A stretch of 64,000 bases of DNA from Ruegeria sp. THAF33 (GCF_009363615.1 NZ_CP045384.1:1114501-1178500), one strand, 5' to 3'. Counted from the first letter of the stretch, positions 25,823-33,831 are shown. The notes: generated by a model not told the origin, from the sequence alone. Translations and numbers: made by a program.

Positions 25823-26287
25823 TCACCCACCGTTTTTTCCGTGGCCGCCATGTCCGCCGCCACCTTTGGGGCCGCTGGATTTGCCATTCCCTTTGGGGCT
25901 ATCGGATTTGCCAGCCCCTTTGGGGCTATCGGATTTGCCAGCCCCTTTGGGGCTGCTATGCGCATTTGGTTCGCTCGGCTGGGCACGTTTGTCTGGTTCA
26001 TTGGCTGGCGGAGCAGGGCGCTCGTCGCCATGTGTTTCCTTTGAGAACCTTTGGTCTCGCAAAACCTCTCCGGACGTACGGTTCAGCACCACTTCGCGCA
26101 GTTCATTCTGATCACTCGCGGTGATGACGATGCGGCCGAGCCAAGACCGTTTTACTTCGTCGACCGTGAAACCTTCGGCCTCAATCCGCGCGATGACACC
26201 GTCAGCAACGGAAACCTGAGCCTGCGCCGGCGAGTGCAATAGCATGAACACCGCCAGGCTTGCGAGGATATATAATCTACGCATCAT
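25823..26287 (-). CDS. secreted PepSY-like protein with Lys/Gly/Ser repeat tail
   Basis: 154 residues. The start at 26287 follows GGGAGCTTT. A Sec signal peptide (RRLYILASLAVFMLLHSPAQAQ) is followed by a small PepSY-like module: VADGVIARIEAEGFTVDEVKRSWLGRIVITASDQNELREVVLNRTSGEVLRD. The tail is low complexity, with nine-residue repeats of the form PKGAGKSDS and a Gly/His-rich end (GGGGHGGHGKNGG) that could bind metal. PepSY domains often act as inhibitors or sensors at the cell surface. The function is not known. Confidence 0.75.
   Translation of the reverse strand: MMRRLYILASLAVFMLLHSPAQAQVSVADGVIARIEAEGFTVDEVKRSWLGRIVITASDQNELREVVLNRTSGEVLRDQRFSKETHGDERPAPPANEPDKRAQPSEPNAHSSPKGAGKSDSPKGAGKSDSPKGNGKSSGPKGGGGHGGHGKNGG
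25863..25955. repeat. 27-bp tandem repeat within the Lys/Gly repeat gene
   Basis: About 3.3 in-frame copies of a 27-base unit (CTTTGGGGCTATCGGATTTG plus seven bases on the plus strand). Two are identical and the outer ones diverged. They encode the PKGAGKSDS repeats, so copy number can change without a frameshift. Confidence 0.8.
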
Positions 26288-26361
26288 AAAGCTCCCGTAC
26301 ATTTGCACATTGGCTAAGTGGTTACCGCGCATCGTGTCAACCGGTGCGCGGTGGCTTTATG

Positions 26362-26874
26362 TTACCCGCGAGGACCGCCTTGACCGCCGTGGCCGCCACG
26401 ACCTTCGCCGCCGCGACCTCCACGACCTTCGCCACTGCCGCCCCTTTCGCCGGAGTCAGCCGTCTCGCTGCCGGACTCTGCACTTCGGCCTTCACCATCG
26501 CGCCTTGCTGGGATCCCTTGTTCGGCCAGTTGATCGCCGATGTTCCGCCGATCTTCGGGGCTCAGGCTCGAGTGGTCGATATCCCCCAGCGCCACGGTTT
26601 CACCGGTTGAAGGGTCGACGACCTCAACCTCTGAAATATCAATGGCGTTCCGATCACGGCCGCGGGGCTGGACTCCCTGTTCTTTCAGCTGATCCCGAAT
26701 TTCGGCACGTTCTTCCTCGGACAATGCTTCGAAATTCACTTCGGACAGCTCAACGGTTTCGCCTGTACTCGGGTCAACAACCGAGATGCTTTTGGCAAGT
26801 AGCGGCTGGAACGACACTGCGGTGACTAGGGCTGCAAGGATCAACGGGTTGTGAGGGAGTAAGAGAGTACGCAT
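26362..26874 (-). CDS. secreted protein with duplicated VVDPSTGETV module and Gly/Arg-rich tail
   Basis: 170 residues. AGGAAGAATAAAC precedes the ATG. A signal peptide ends near residue 28 (LAK). Two copies of a 45-residue module follow: VVDPSTGETVELSEVNFEALSEEERAEIRDQLKEQG (about 32-67) and VVDPSTGETVALGDIDHSSLSPEDRRNIGDQLAEQG (about 85-120). The C-terminus is Gly/Arg/Glu/His-rich (GGRGGEGRGGHGGQGGPRG). I do not recognise the module. Like its neighbour it is exported and ends in a flexible Gly/His tail, so the two may share a surface role. Confidence 0.72.
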   Translation of the reverse strand: MRTLLLPHNPLILAALVTAVSFQPLLAKSISVVDPSTGETVELSEVNFEALSEEERAEIRDQLKEQGVQPRGRDRNAIDISEVEVVDPSTGETVALGDIDHSSLSPEDRRNIGDQLAEQGIPARRDGEGRSAESGSETADSGERGGSGEGRGGRGGEGRGGHGGQGGPRG

Positions 26875-27212
26875 GTTTATTCTTCCTGTTTGTAAGATCT
26901 AACGCCGCTCGGATTGGCGCCGTGAAGCCTAGATGCAGTGAAAACTACGATCGGAATACTGGACGCGAGCCCGATTTTTGGCGCCATAAGCCAAAGTCAT
27001 AGATCGGTGTAGCAGGGCCGAAATGCTCAAGATCGACACGCTCACAATGTGTTCTTCACGGTGAAGTTTTCGGTGTCAGACGTCTATATGACTTTGGCTT
27101 AGACCGCGCACTCGCAGCCTGGGTTCAATGGTTTTCAGGTGGAAAAACATGTCACTCAAGTTCCTTCAGCCGTCACGAATAGACTGGCCAGCAACCGAGA
27201 AGTGGACACAAT
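26875..27212. other. divergent intergenic region with long inverted repeat
   Basis: 338 bases between the repeat-protein gene and the di-heme oxidoreductase. It holds the perfect 15-base inverted repeat at 26987-27101 and no other gene. Confidence 0.6.
26987..27101. repeat. 115-bp element bounded by perfect 15-bp inverted repeats
   Basis: TAAGCCAAAGTCATA at 26987-27001 and its exact reverse complement at 27087-27101, separated by 85 bases with no coding capacity. Flanks show no clear target duplication. It could be a MITE-like relic or a pair of regulator sites. Confidence 0.7.
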
Positions 27213-28709
27213 ATGCGACCAAGAATTCTGTGCTTTGTTTTGGCAAGCCTAACACCAATGGCGGCTTTGGCAGATGAGGAACCTGCGCCCGTCGATCAGC
27301 ACAAATTATCGCGCATGATACAGAACAGAGAGGCAACCAAGGCGTTTCTAGAGGCCTTCTCGGCAGGGGATGAACTAACCGAGTTCAGCTTTGACGCAGC
27401 GCGCGGGGTCGGTGCTAATATCGGCGAAGGCCGTCGTTTCACGCGTATTCCCCGGGCTGATCTCGCCGATCTATCGGAGTGGGCTTCGCATTTTCCGAAG
27501 CGCGAAGGAGGGGCTAACGCGACATCTTGTATTGCCTGTCATAACGCACCGATTGCCAATGGGGCGGGTGACGTTGCAATGAACGTTCTTGTGGATCCCG
27601 CGCATACGGGCGACGCAACCAGATATCTTGAGAGAAATACACTCCCCCTGTTTGCGCTTGGTATCCCTCAGCGGCTTGCAGAAGAAATTAGCACGGACCT
27701 GTATCAACAGCGTGATGCCGCCCATCAGGTTGCCTGCACTTCGGGTCGCGCCTCAGTTCAGCTAGAGTCCAAAGGCGTAGACTATGGAACGTTGACACTT
27801 AAGCGTGCTTCGCAAGACCCCTGTTCCGTCGACACGGATTCCAGCGGATTGAGTGGCATCGACCCGGACCTCGTGATCAAACCGTTTGGATGGAAAGGTA
27901 ATCATGCAACGATCAGAGGATTCACGAGGAATGCTGCGCACAACGAACTGGGATTACAGGCCGTCGAGCTTGTTGGAGACCAGGATGGCGATTTCGATGG
28001 TGTAGTGAATGAGTTGACCGTCGGCGATGTGACGGCGCTTACAGTATACATGGCGGCCCTCGAACGGCCAGTAACCAAGATTGAACTGGCCGATCTGGGT
28101 TTGATCGATCTTTCCGGGTCCGAAAGAACCGATATTCTGGCAGGAGAGGCGCTATTCGCTCAAACCGGCTGCGCCAGTTGTCACACGCCAGAGATGAGCC
28201 TTCGGGATACAACGTTCAAAGAACCCAGCGAAATTCCGGGTTTCTACGATGCCAGGTTTCCCGATGGATCTGACCCTAATACTCATGGCCTGACCGTCGC
28301 CAGTGCAATCACATTCAATCTGGCCGGAGATCAACCCAACAACTCGATTGAGCTGCTGGACGGTTCAATCCACCATCTAGGTGCAATGCGGCAGAATACC
28401 GAAGGTGAGCCAGTGGCCCGATGGTACACAGATTTTAAACGACACGATATGGGTTCCGACTTGGCAGATCCTGATGACCCTCTTGGGTTGGGGGCATCTA
28501 TGTTTCTGACGCGATCACTGGCGGGTGTCGGCGCAACTGGACCCTGGCTACACGATGGTCGTGCGACCACTCTGCAAGAGGCAATTGTTAGTCATGCAGG
28601 TGACGCCTCAGACAGCGCCACTGCCTATAGCCACCTCAGCGAAAGCGAACAAACTAAAATTGTCGCCTTTCTGGAGAATCTAACCATATATAAGGCGGTC
28701 GAAGAATAA
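27213..28709 (+). CDS. di-heme oxidoreductase (DHOR, DUF1111 family), periplasmic c-type cytochrome
   Basis: 498 residues. A signal peptide (RILCFVLASLTPMAALA) is followed by two heme c sites, CIACH at 106-110 and CASCH at 320-324. Family segments include GVGANIGEGRRFTRIPRADL near the first heme and LFAQTGCASCHTPEMSL, then a late GVGATGPWLHDGRATTLQEAI block. This matches the COG3488 'thiol oxidoreductase' group, relatives of di-heme cytochrome c peroxidases. Members often pair with iron- or imelysin-related genes; none is here. The electron partner and substrate are unknown. Confidence 0.88.
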   Translation: MRPRILCFVLASLTPMAALADEEPAPVDQHKLSRMIQNREATKAFLEAFSAGDELTEFSFDAARGVGANIGEGRRFTRIPRADLADLSEWASHFPKREGGANATSCIACHNAPIANGAGDVAMNVLVDPAHTGDATRYLERNTLPLFALGIPQRLAEEISTDLYQQRDAAHQVACTSGRASVQLESKGVDYGTLTLKRASQDPCSVDTDSSGLSGIDPDLVIKPFGWKGNHATIRGFTRNAAHNELGLQAVELVGDQDGDFDGVVNELTVGDVTALTVYMAALERPVTKIELADLGLIDLSGSERTDILAGEALFAQTGCASCHTPEMSLRDTTFKEPSEIPGFYDARFPDGSDPNTHGLTVASAITFNLAGDQPNNSIELLDGSIHHLGAMRQNTEGEPVARWYTDFKRHDMGSDLADPDDPLGLGASMFLTRSLAGVGATGPWLHDGRATTLQEAIVSHAGDASDSATAYSHLSESEQTKIVAFLENLTIYKAVEE

Positions 28710-28799
28710 GTGCTGCCTGAGAAAAGTGGACCGGCAGATTTGGCCGGTGCCGAGTGAATTCTTGCCTCCCGGATACTGCGCGTTCAGTGAATGTCCGGA

Positions 28800-28841
28800 A
28801 TGTGGGCAGCGACCGCTCCATGAGAGTTGAGCTGCCCACAT
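28800..28841. repeat. 11-bp inverted repeat after the di-heme gene
   Basis: ATGTGGGCAGC and its exact reverse complement GCTGCCCACAT, 20 bases apart. It sits at the outer edge of the recombinase-bracketed segment. It lacks a T-run, so it is not an obvious terminator. Confidence 0.5.
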
Positions 28842-28843
28842 CA

Positions 28844-28961
28844 TCAGAATTCTGCAACCACAAACGCGTCTTCTAACTCAGCGCCCAGATACCTGACTGT
28901 ACTGTCCATTTTCGTATGACCTAGCAGAGGTTGAACCGTACGCAGGTTCCTGTTTTCTTGG
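28844..28961 (-). pseudogene. remnant of a tyrosine recombinase C-terminus
   Basis: Reads NLRTVQPLLGHTKMDSTVRYLGAELEDA, nearly the same as the end of the intact recombinase at 32507 (NLRAVQLLLGHTKMDGTVRYLGVELEDA). DNA identity extends through the run GTCCATTTTCGTATGACC. One T is missing in the run near 28947 relative to the intact copy, which shifts the frame before NLR (the KKTG residues lie in another frame). The rest of the gene is gone. It marks the left border of the efflux cassette. Confidence 0.82.
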
Positions 28962-29056
28962 TTGTGCCGCAAACTCTTGGAGCGAACCACTGGTTTGGCG
29001 GGCCGCACCACGGCAAGGACGCCCATAAGCCAACGGCAGGTAAGGGCCGGGGGTCT

Positions 29057-30202
29057 TCAACCCAACCGCTTCTTGAACCTCAGAGTTGCCGCCAACAATC
29101 CGAATGCCGCAAATCCGATCATCCAGAGAATCCCCCAGCGCAACTCGTAGAGCGAAGCATCTCGAAGAACCACACCGCGAATCATGTCCATGAAGTGCGT
29201 CGCAGGTAAAACTTGAGCAATCATTTGGACAGGTTTGGGCATGCCGTCGAAGGGGAACATGAAGCCGGACATTAGGATTGAAGGCAGTAGGACAAAGATG
29301 GTCATTTGCATCGACTGGAGCTGGTTTTGAGCCAGGGTCGAGATCACCAGCCCAAGCGACAGGCTGGCGATGATGAACAACAAGGTCACTATAAGCAAAG
29401 TGCCCAATCCGCCGTTTATCGGGACATCGAACAGGATGTGCCCGAGGCCCAGGATGATTGCGACCTGTATCACGCCCAGAAAGATGTAGGGGATGATCTT
29501 GCCGATCATCAGTTCGATCGATTTGATCGGGGTGTTGATCAGCATCTCCATATTGCCCCGCTCGCGTTCGCGGACGATGGCGGCGGAGGTGAACAGGATC
29601 ATCGTCATGGTTAGGATCACACCGACAAGACCCGGCACGATATTGACCGCCGACCGCTGCTCAGGATTGAAGTAAAGCGTCACCTCGAAGGTGGGCACCA
29701 GCCGGTTTGGTGGTTGTTTCAGCAGTTCTGTCAAAGGCATCGTGCGCAGGGATTTGATTGCGCTGGCGACCATGGTGTCCGAACCATCGACGATCCAATG
29801 GGCAACGGGCCGACTGCTGGTCTGGTCCGTTGCGTTGGGCAGACCCAAACCGACAGAGGGGCTGCGGGCAAGGCGTTGGCTGACATCGGGCGGAATGATC
29901 AGCGCGGCGCGCACGCGGGATTCAGTGATCGCGCGTTCGGCTTCTTGCGGGGTTGTTAGTTGTTCGGTGATGGTCACGACCTGCGTGGCTTGAACGATCT
30001 GCGCCAATGTGCGGGACAGCTCGGTTCCGGATTGGTCCACCACTGCTACGGGCACATGGCGCAGGTTGGTGTTGATCGCATAGCCGAACAGCAGCAGTTG
30101 GATCAGCGGGATCATGATGACCATGGCGAACGTCATCCGGTCTCGCCGTAGTTGCAGCAGTTCTTTCTTCAGTACAGCAACGATGCGGCGTGGCGAGATC
30201 AC
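29057..30202 (-). CDS. ABC-2 type exporter permease (YhhJ/YbhR-like)
   Basis: 381 residues from GTG, overlapping the ATPase stop (GTGA). One N-terminal membrane helix (DRMTFAMVIMIPLIQLLLFGYAI), a large extracytoplasmic domain (about 45-180), then five C-terminal helices with ALVMLINTPIKSIELMIGKIIPYI-type sequence and the late LPATHFMDMIRGVVLRDA typical of ABC-2 permeases. With the HlyD-like and ATPase genes it forms a tripartite-type drug or lipid exporter; a TolC-like outer membrane partner is not in the window. The substrate is unknown. Confidence 0.92.
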   Translation of the reverse strand: MISPRRIVAVLKKELLQLRRDRMTFAMVIMIPLIQLLLFGYAINTNLRHVPVAVVDQSGTELSRTLAQIVQATQVVTITEQLTTPQEAERAITESRVRAALIIPPDVSQRLARSPSVGLGLPNATDQTSSRPVAHWIVDGSDTMVASAIKSLRTMPLTELLKQPPNRLVPTFEVTLYFNPEQRSAVNIVPGLVGVILTMTMILFTSAAIVRERERGNMEMLINTPIKSIELMIGKIIPYIFLGVIQVAIILGLGHILFDVPINGGLGTLLIVTLLFIIASLSLGLVISTLAQNQLQSMQMTIFVLLPSILMSGFMFPFDGMPKPVQMIAQVLPATHFMDMIRGVVLRDASLYELRWGILWMIGFAAFGLLAATLRFKKRLG

Positions 30203-31125
30203 TGTTCTGGCCCCCGTGTGGCGCTGACGAACACGTCTTCCAGATTTGGTCGCTGCGGAGTCAGGGACAGGTCGGGAAACGCAGCAAGTTGGCCGCGCAA
30301 CATGTCCACCGGCTGAGGTTCGGATTTTTCTACCAGCACACGTAGCCGCGACCCGACTTGCGCGGTCGACAGGATCTTGGGCTGGCCGTCCAACGCGTGT
30401 TTGACCTTGCGCAGGTCTGGGCCTTCAACTTCGACAACATCGGCCTGCAGATCGTCCATCAACTGACGCGGAGACCCGTCTGCCTTTTTCACCCCGTGTT
30501 GCAGGATCGCCAACCGGTGACAGCGCTCGGCCTCGTCCATGAAATGTGTCGAGACGATCATCGTCGCGCCCTGATCGACCAGATCGAACAGCTGTTCCCA
30601 GAATGTGCGACGGGTTTCAGGGTCAACGGCAGAGGTCGGTTCATCCAGAAACAGCAGCTTTGGTCGGTGCATGACGGTCGCCGCAAGCGCCAGTTTCTGT
30701 CGCTGTCCGCCACTCATGCTACCGCTTAGCTGATGCACATTGGTTGTCAGGTCATAGGTGTTTAGCAACTCGTCGATCCGGTTTGCCGCCGATTTGGCTG
30801 GAATGCCATAGATTTCAGCCGCAAACCGGAGGTTCTCCAGAACGGTCAGGTCGCGGTAATACGAGAAGATCTGGGTCATGTACCCGATCTCATCTTTTAA
30901 CGGTTCAGCCGCGTCGGGCATTGACCGGCCCAAAACCGAGATCGCCCCACTGCTGGGGGTGAGCAAGCCGGTAAGCATCCGCATGGTGGTGGTCTTGCCG
31001 CAGCCATTGGGGCCGAGAAATCCGTAAATCTGGCCGGTTCGGATTTCGAGATCCAGATTGTTGACGGCGGTGTTTTCCCCAAACCGACGGGTCAGACCTT
31101 GCGTCGAGACGACGACGTCACTCAT
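30199..31125 (-). CDS. ABC transporter ATP-binding protein (drug/lipid export type)
   Basis: 308 residues. Walker A FLGPNGCGKTTT, Q-loop in GYMTQIFSYYRDLTVLENLRF, signature LSGSMSGGQRQK, Walker B LLFLDEPTSAVDP and the switch His in MIVSTHFMDEAERC. The DUF4162-like C-terminal extension (about 225-300) is typical of exporters paired with ABC-2 permeases. It starts inside the stop of the HlyD-like gene (ATGA overlap) and overlaps the permease by four bases, so translation is coupled. It energises export by the downstream permease. Confidence 0.96.
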   Translation of the reverse strand: MSDVVVSTQGLTRRFGENTAVNNLDLEIRTGQIYGFLGPNGCGKTTTMRMLTGLLTPSSGAISVLGRSMPDAAEPLKDEIGYMTQIFSYYRDLTVLENLRFAAEIYGIPAKSAANRIDELLNTYDLTTNVHQLSGSMSGGQRQKLALAATVMHRPKLLFLDEPTSAVDPETRRTFWEQLFDLVDQGATMIVSTHFMDEAERCHRLAILQHGVKKADGSPRQLMDDLQADVVEVEGPDLRKVKHALDGQPKILSTAQVGSRLRVLVEKSEPQPVDMLRGQLAAFPDLSLTPQRPNLEDVFVSATRGPEQ

Positions 31126-32084
31126 GGCATTTTGACCTGCACTGGTACACCGGCGGGCAGATCGGGTGTTGCAGTGGGCAGGTCAATCTCAGCCAAATAG
31201 ACAAGGCGCGTGCGGTCGTCCTTGTTCAATCCGTAATAGGGGGTGAAGGACGCGTCGTCGCTGATCCAGCGGATCACGCCATCCAATGGATCGGCCAGCC
31301 CGTCAACGCGCACTTCCAGCGAATCGCCGGGTCTCAGATTGACGCGATGTGGCTCGGGAACGTAGACGCGCGCATAGGGGATTTGGCCCGTGACTATCAC
31401 GGCCACCGGGCTACCGGATGTTACTCGTTCACCCAAATTCCACGGCAGGGAATCCAATACGCCGTCGCGGGTGGCCGTGACAGTCAAATTATCCAGTACA
31501 GTCTGCTCGGCGGCGATCGAGGCTTCTGCTGCCCGCACATTGGCTTCGGCAACCGCAAGGTCTTCGGGGCGGGTGCCGTTTTGCAGCTCTTTCAGGGATT
31601 GTTGAGCGCTGGCCAACTCAGCCCGCGCGGAATCGCGCAGGGCCAGATCATTTGCCACCTGAGCCTCGGTCACGACCGAGTTCTCGACCAGTCTGGCGTT
31701 TCGGTCATAGATAGCCTCGGCATCGGCAAGACGTGCAACAGCGCCCGCGACTTTGGCTTCGGCTATCGCAATCTCCTCCTCTCGCGGCCCCACCTGCAGT
31801 TTCAGAAGCGTGGCCTGGGCCTTTTCCAGTTCCGCCTGCGCCAGTGCTAACTTTGCGCTTTGCAATGTTGGATCAAGCTGAACCAGCGTGTCACCTGCCT
31901 TTACCACGGCTCCCTCTGCAACCGGTAAATCGACGACAATTTCGCTGGCTGTCGCGGTCAAGGCCACACGATCTCGTGCCAAAACGCCCAAGGCGACGCT
32001 GGTATCGGACCCAGAGCACCGGTCCAGAATGGCGGGCAGCACAGCGGCCAGTATCAAGGGTATGGGAATCGTCATATTCAGCAA
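31122..32084 (-). CDS. HlyD/EmrA-type periplasmic adaptor protein
   Basis: 320 residues from TTG at 32084. GGAGGG sits 5 bases before this TTG, while the ATG three codons on is too far from it, so the TTG is favoured. A membrane or signal segment (IPIPLILAAVLPAIL) is followed by a biotinyl-lipoyl half (LPVAEGAVVKAGDTLVQLD), a long alpha-helical hairpin (about 75-190, rich in Ala/Glu: AKLALAQAELEKAQATLLKLQ), the second lipoyl half, and a beta-barrel. It bridges the inner-membrane exporter to an outer-membrane channel. It is the first gene of the three-gene export operon. Confidence 0.92.
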   Translation of the reverse strand: MLNMTIPIPLILAAVLPAILDRCSGSDTSVALGVLARDRVALTATASEIVVDLPVAEGAVVKAGDTLVQLDPTLQSAKLALAQAELEKAQATLLKLQVGPREEEIAIAEAKVAGAVARLADAEAIYDRNARLVENSVVTEAQVANDLALRDSARAELASAQQSLKELQNGTRPEDLAVAEANVRAAEASIAAEQTVLDNLTVTATRDGVLDSLPWNLGERVTSGSPVAVIVTGQIPYARVYVPEPHRVNLRPGDSLEVRVDGLADPLDGVIRWISDDASFTPYYGLNKDDRTRLVYLAEIDLPTATPDLPAGVPVQVKMP

Positions 32085-32506
32085 GGTTACCCTCCGGTTG
32101 CTGGCCGCTATTCAGGTGGGCCGGTTACTGAACCATACAATCAGGAAATTTGATTTGTATATATCGCCCTGTAGAAACGTCGCGCAGGCAGGTGCGCCAG
32201 TCTTCGAACTTTTTCTCGATAAGGTAGGGATTGTCTTCCTACCGGAAATGCACGCCACTGCCGATATCCACCACTTCGAGATTCTGGATGTTCTGGCGGC
32301 AACATTCGACGTCGTTCGAGCCAATAATTCCGCTGGGTGTAGCGTGAGCAACGTACTAAAAGCTCACTTTGTCCCGCGAACTGCGTGTTCATACGCATCG
32401 GGGTTTTGCGCACGCAGCGAACGGCAGGTTTTATGGCTGCGACTGCAGCGCCAAGGCAGTAGGTTGAATGTCGACTCCGGGCCGTCCGTGAAGACGGCCC
32501 AAGCCT
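32085..32506. other. intergenic region with dehalogenase relic and hairpin
   Basis: 422 bases between the efflux operon and the recombinase. It contains the dead haloalkane dehalogenase tail (32125-32352) and the inverted repeat GGGCCGTC-CGTGAA-GACGGCCC near 32479-32500. No intact gene was found. Confidence 0.6.
32125..32352 (-). pseudogene. C-terminal relic of a haloalkane dehalogenase-like hydrolase
   Basis: One minus-strand frame reads CRQNIQNLEVVDIGSGVHFR, stop, EDNPYLIEKKFEDWRTCL. In haloalkane dehalogenases and close epoxide hydrolases the C-terminal block reads roughly NLxVVDIGxGxHFxQEDNPxLIGxxIxxW and includes the catalytic His. Here that His is present, and the following Gln codon has become TAG. 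Only about 75 codons remain; no start or nucleophile region is present nearby. Confidence 0.65.
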
Positions 32507-33139
32507 TCAGGTTTCCACCGCCTCGGCGATCGTCAAGGCATCCTCGAGTTCGACTCCTAGATACCGAACCGTGCCGTCCATTTTCGTATGACCAAGCAAT
32601 AGCTGAACGGCCCGCAGGTTTCCTGTTTTCTTATAGATCTGAGTGACCTTGGTGCGCCGCATCGAGTGTGTACCATATGCGCTCGCTTCAAGGCCGATCG
32701 ATGTTACCCAATCTCTGACGATTCGCGCATATTGTCGGGTGGAGATGTGCAGACGCTCGTGGAAGCGTCCGGGCCAAAGGTACTCGGAGCCGACCATGAG
32801 TTCGTCTTCCATCCATTTCTCGACCGAAACACGCGTGCCTTCCGAGATTTCGAAACGAACAGGTTTGTGGGTTTTGCTTTGCAGGACAGACGCACGTTCT
32901 TTGATTTGACCGGACGCCATGACGTCGACGACTTTCATCTTCACCAGATCACAGCCCCTCAGCTTGCTATCGATCGCCATGTTGAACAGCGCAAGGTCGC
33001 GATGGTTTTCGGCCAGGTCAAGTCGGACGCGGATCGCCCAGACGTGTTTTGGCTTGAGCGGGCGTTTCTGGCCGACGATGCGCCCTTTGTTCCAGGCTGG
33101 CCGAAACGCACGAATGGCAGGTAGGTTTGGTGTTTCCAT
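32507..33139 (-). CDS. small tyrosine recombinase/integrase
   Basis: 210 residues from METPNLPAIRAF; GGAGGATCAGTC precedes this ATG, and the longer frame upstream reads in a different codon style. Catalytic residues: Arg in DSKLRGCDLVKMKV, Lys in SKTHKPVRF, the HxxR as THSMRRTK, His in LLGHTKMDG and the nucleophile Tyr in VRYLG. The size is that of FimB/FimE-type recombinases that lack the N-terminal arm-binding domain. A truncated copy lies 3.6 kb away on the same strand, beyond the efflux operon. It may have moved or inverted the segment in between. Confidence 0.9.
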   Translation of the reverse strand: METPNLPAIRAFRPAWNKGRIVGQKRPLKPKHVWAIRVRLDLAENHRDLALFNMAIDSKLRGCDLVKMKVVDVMASGQIKERASVLQSKTHKPVRFEISEGTRVSVEKWMEDELMVGSEYLWPGRFHERLHISTRQYARIVRDWVTSIGLEASAYGTHSMRRTKVTQIYKKTGNLRAVQLLLGHTKMDGTVRYLGVELEDALTIAEAVET

Positions 33140-33297
33140 GACTGATCCTCCGATCCGCCATGCTCGCCCAAAACGACAACCCCATGTTGCCGCTGAAGCA
33201 TACCACGGGAGCCGGAAAATTGATCGCAGCGCCGACTTGCCTATCAAACTGAAAGAGTCTGAGACTTAGTCTTATTGAACTCGGGAACTTCTAGGTC

Positions 33298-33726
33298 TCA
33301 TCTCGCGCAATAGCTGCAGCTGCTGGGATGAACATCCGTGATCGTGGTTTCGCGCAGGCGCTCCACGAGGTTTGCTTCGATATCGTCGAGGACTTCCGCA
33401 ATACGTGCTTGCAGGCCTGTTTCGACGCTGCAGTCAGAAGGTTCAGCATCGCCGCCAGTCCCAGAAACAAGCCTTTCGTCGAGTGCCAAATAGACGTCCG
33501 CAAGCGTGATGCTGTCGGCTGACTTGGCCAGACGCCAACCGCCTGCATGGCCTTTCTCAGAATGCAAAAGCCCGGCTTCGCGCAGTTTTCCGAGGACTCG
33601 GCGCACGACCACAGGATTTGTTCCAGCGTGATCGGCAATGTCCGACGAAGTGCGCACGCGGTTCGGTTCTCCGGCCATGTGGCTCAGGGTATGCAAGGCA
33701 AGGGACAGGCGGCTGTTTCGCTTCAT
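33298..33726 (-). CDS. Rrf2-family transcriptional regulator with C-terminal cysteines
   Basis: 142 residues from the ATG with GGAGAAGAATTGCCC before it. A winged helix (about 3-75: RLSLALHTLSHMA, NPVVVRRVLGKLREAGLLHSEKGHAGGWRLAK) is followed by a linker helix and Cys residues in SDCSVETG and SSCSYCAR. IscR and NsrR hold a cluster with three Cys in the middle of the protein; here two Cys lie at the extreme C-terminus, so the ligand may be iron-sulfur, zinc or a thiol signal. It diverges from the nine-gene metal operon with 105 bases between starts and probably controls it. Confidence 0.88.
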   Translation of the reverse strand: MKRNSRLSLALHTLSHMAGEPNRVRTSSDIADHAGTNPVVVRRVLGKLREAGLLHSEKGHAGGWRLAKSADSITLADVYLALDERLVSGTGGDAEPSDCSVETGLQARIAEVLDDIEANLVERLRETTITDVHPSSCSYCAR

Positions 33727-33761
33727 GGGCAATTCTTCTCCGGGTCAGATCCAAACGTAAC

Positions 33762-33776
33762 AATGGCAGTTGCATT
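33762..33776. promoter_or_regulatory. possible operator dyad in the Rrf2/GTPase divergent promoter
   Basis: AATG-N7-CATT, with a second short dyad GTTGCAGCAAC about 45 bases further on. Placement between the two start codons suits a shared operator; neither matches a known Zur consensus. Confidence 0.3.
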
Positions 33777-33831
33777 CGTCTAGTAACTGCGTAAGTTGCG
33801 TGACTGTTGCAGCAACCATTGGAGTTCAGAC

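Noticed and set aside
25863..25955. CRISPR-like repeats
   Set aside because: Direct tandem units without spacers, in frame inside a protein gene.
33732..33831. Zur box upstream of the COG0523 GTPase
   Set aside because: No good match to a GTTATA-type Zur palindrome was seen; only weak unrelated dyads.
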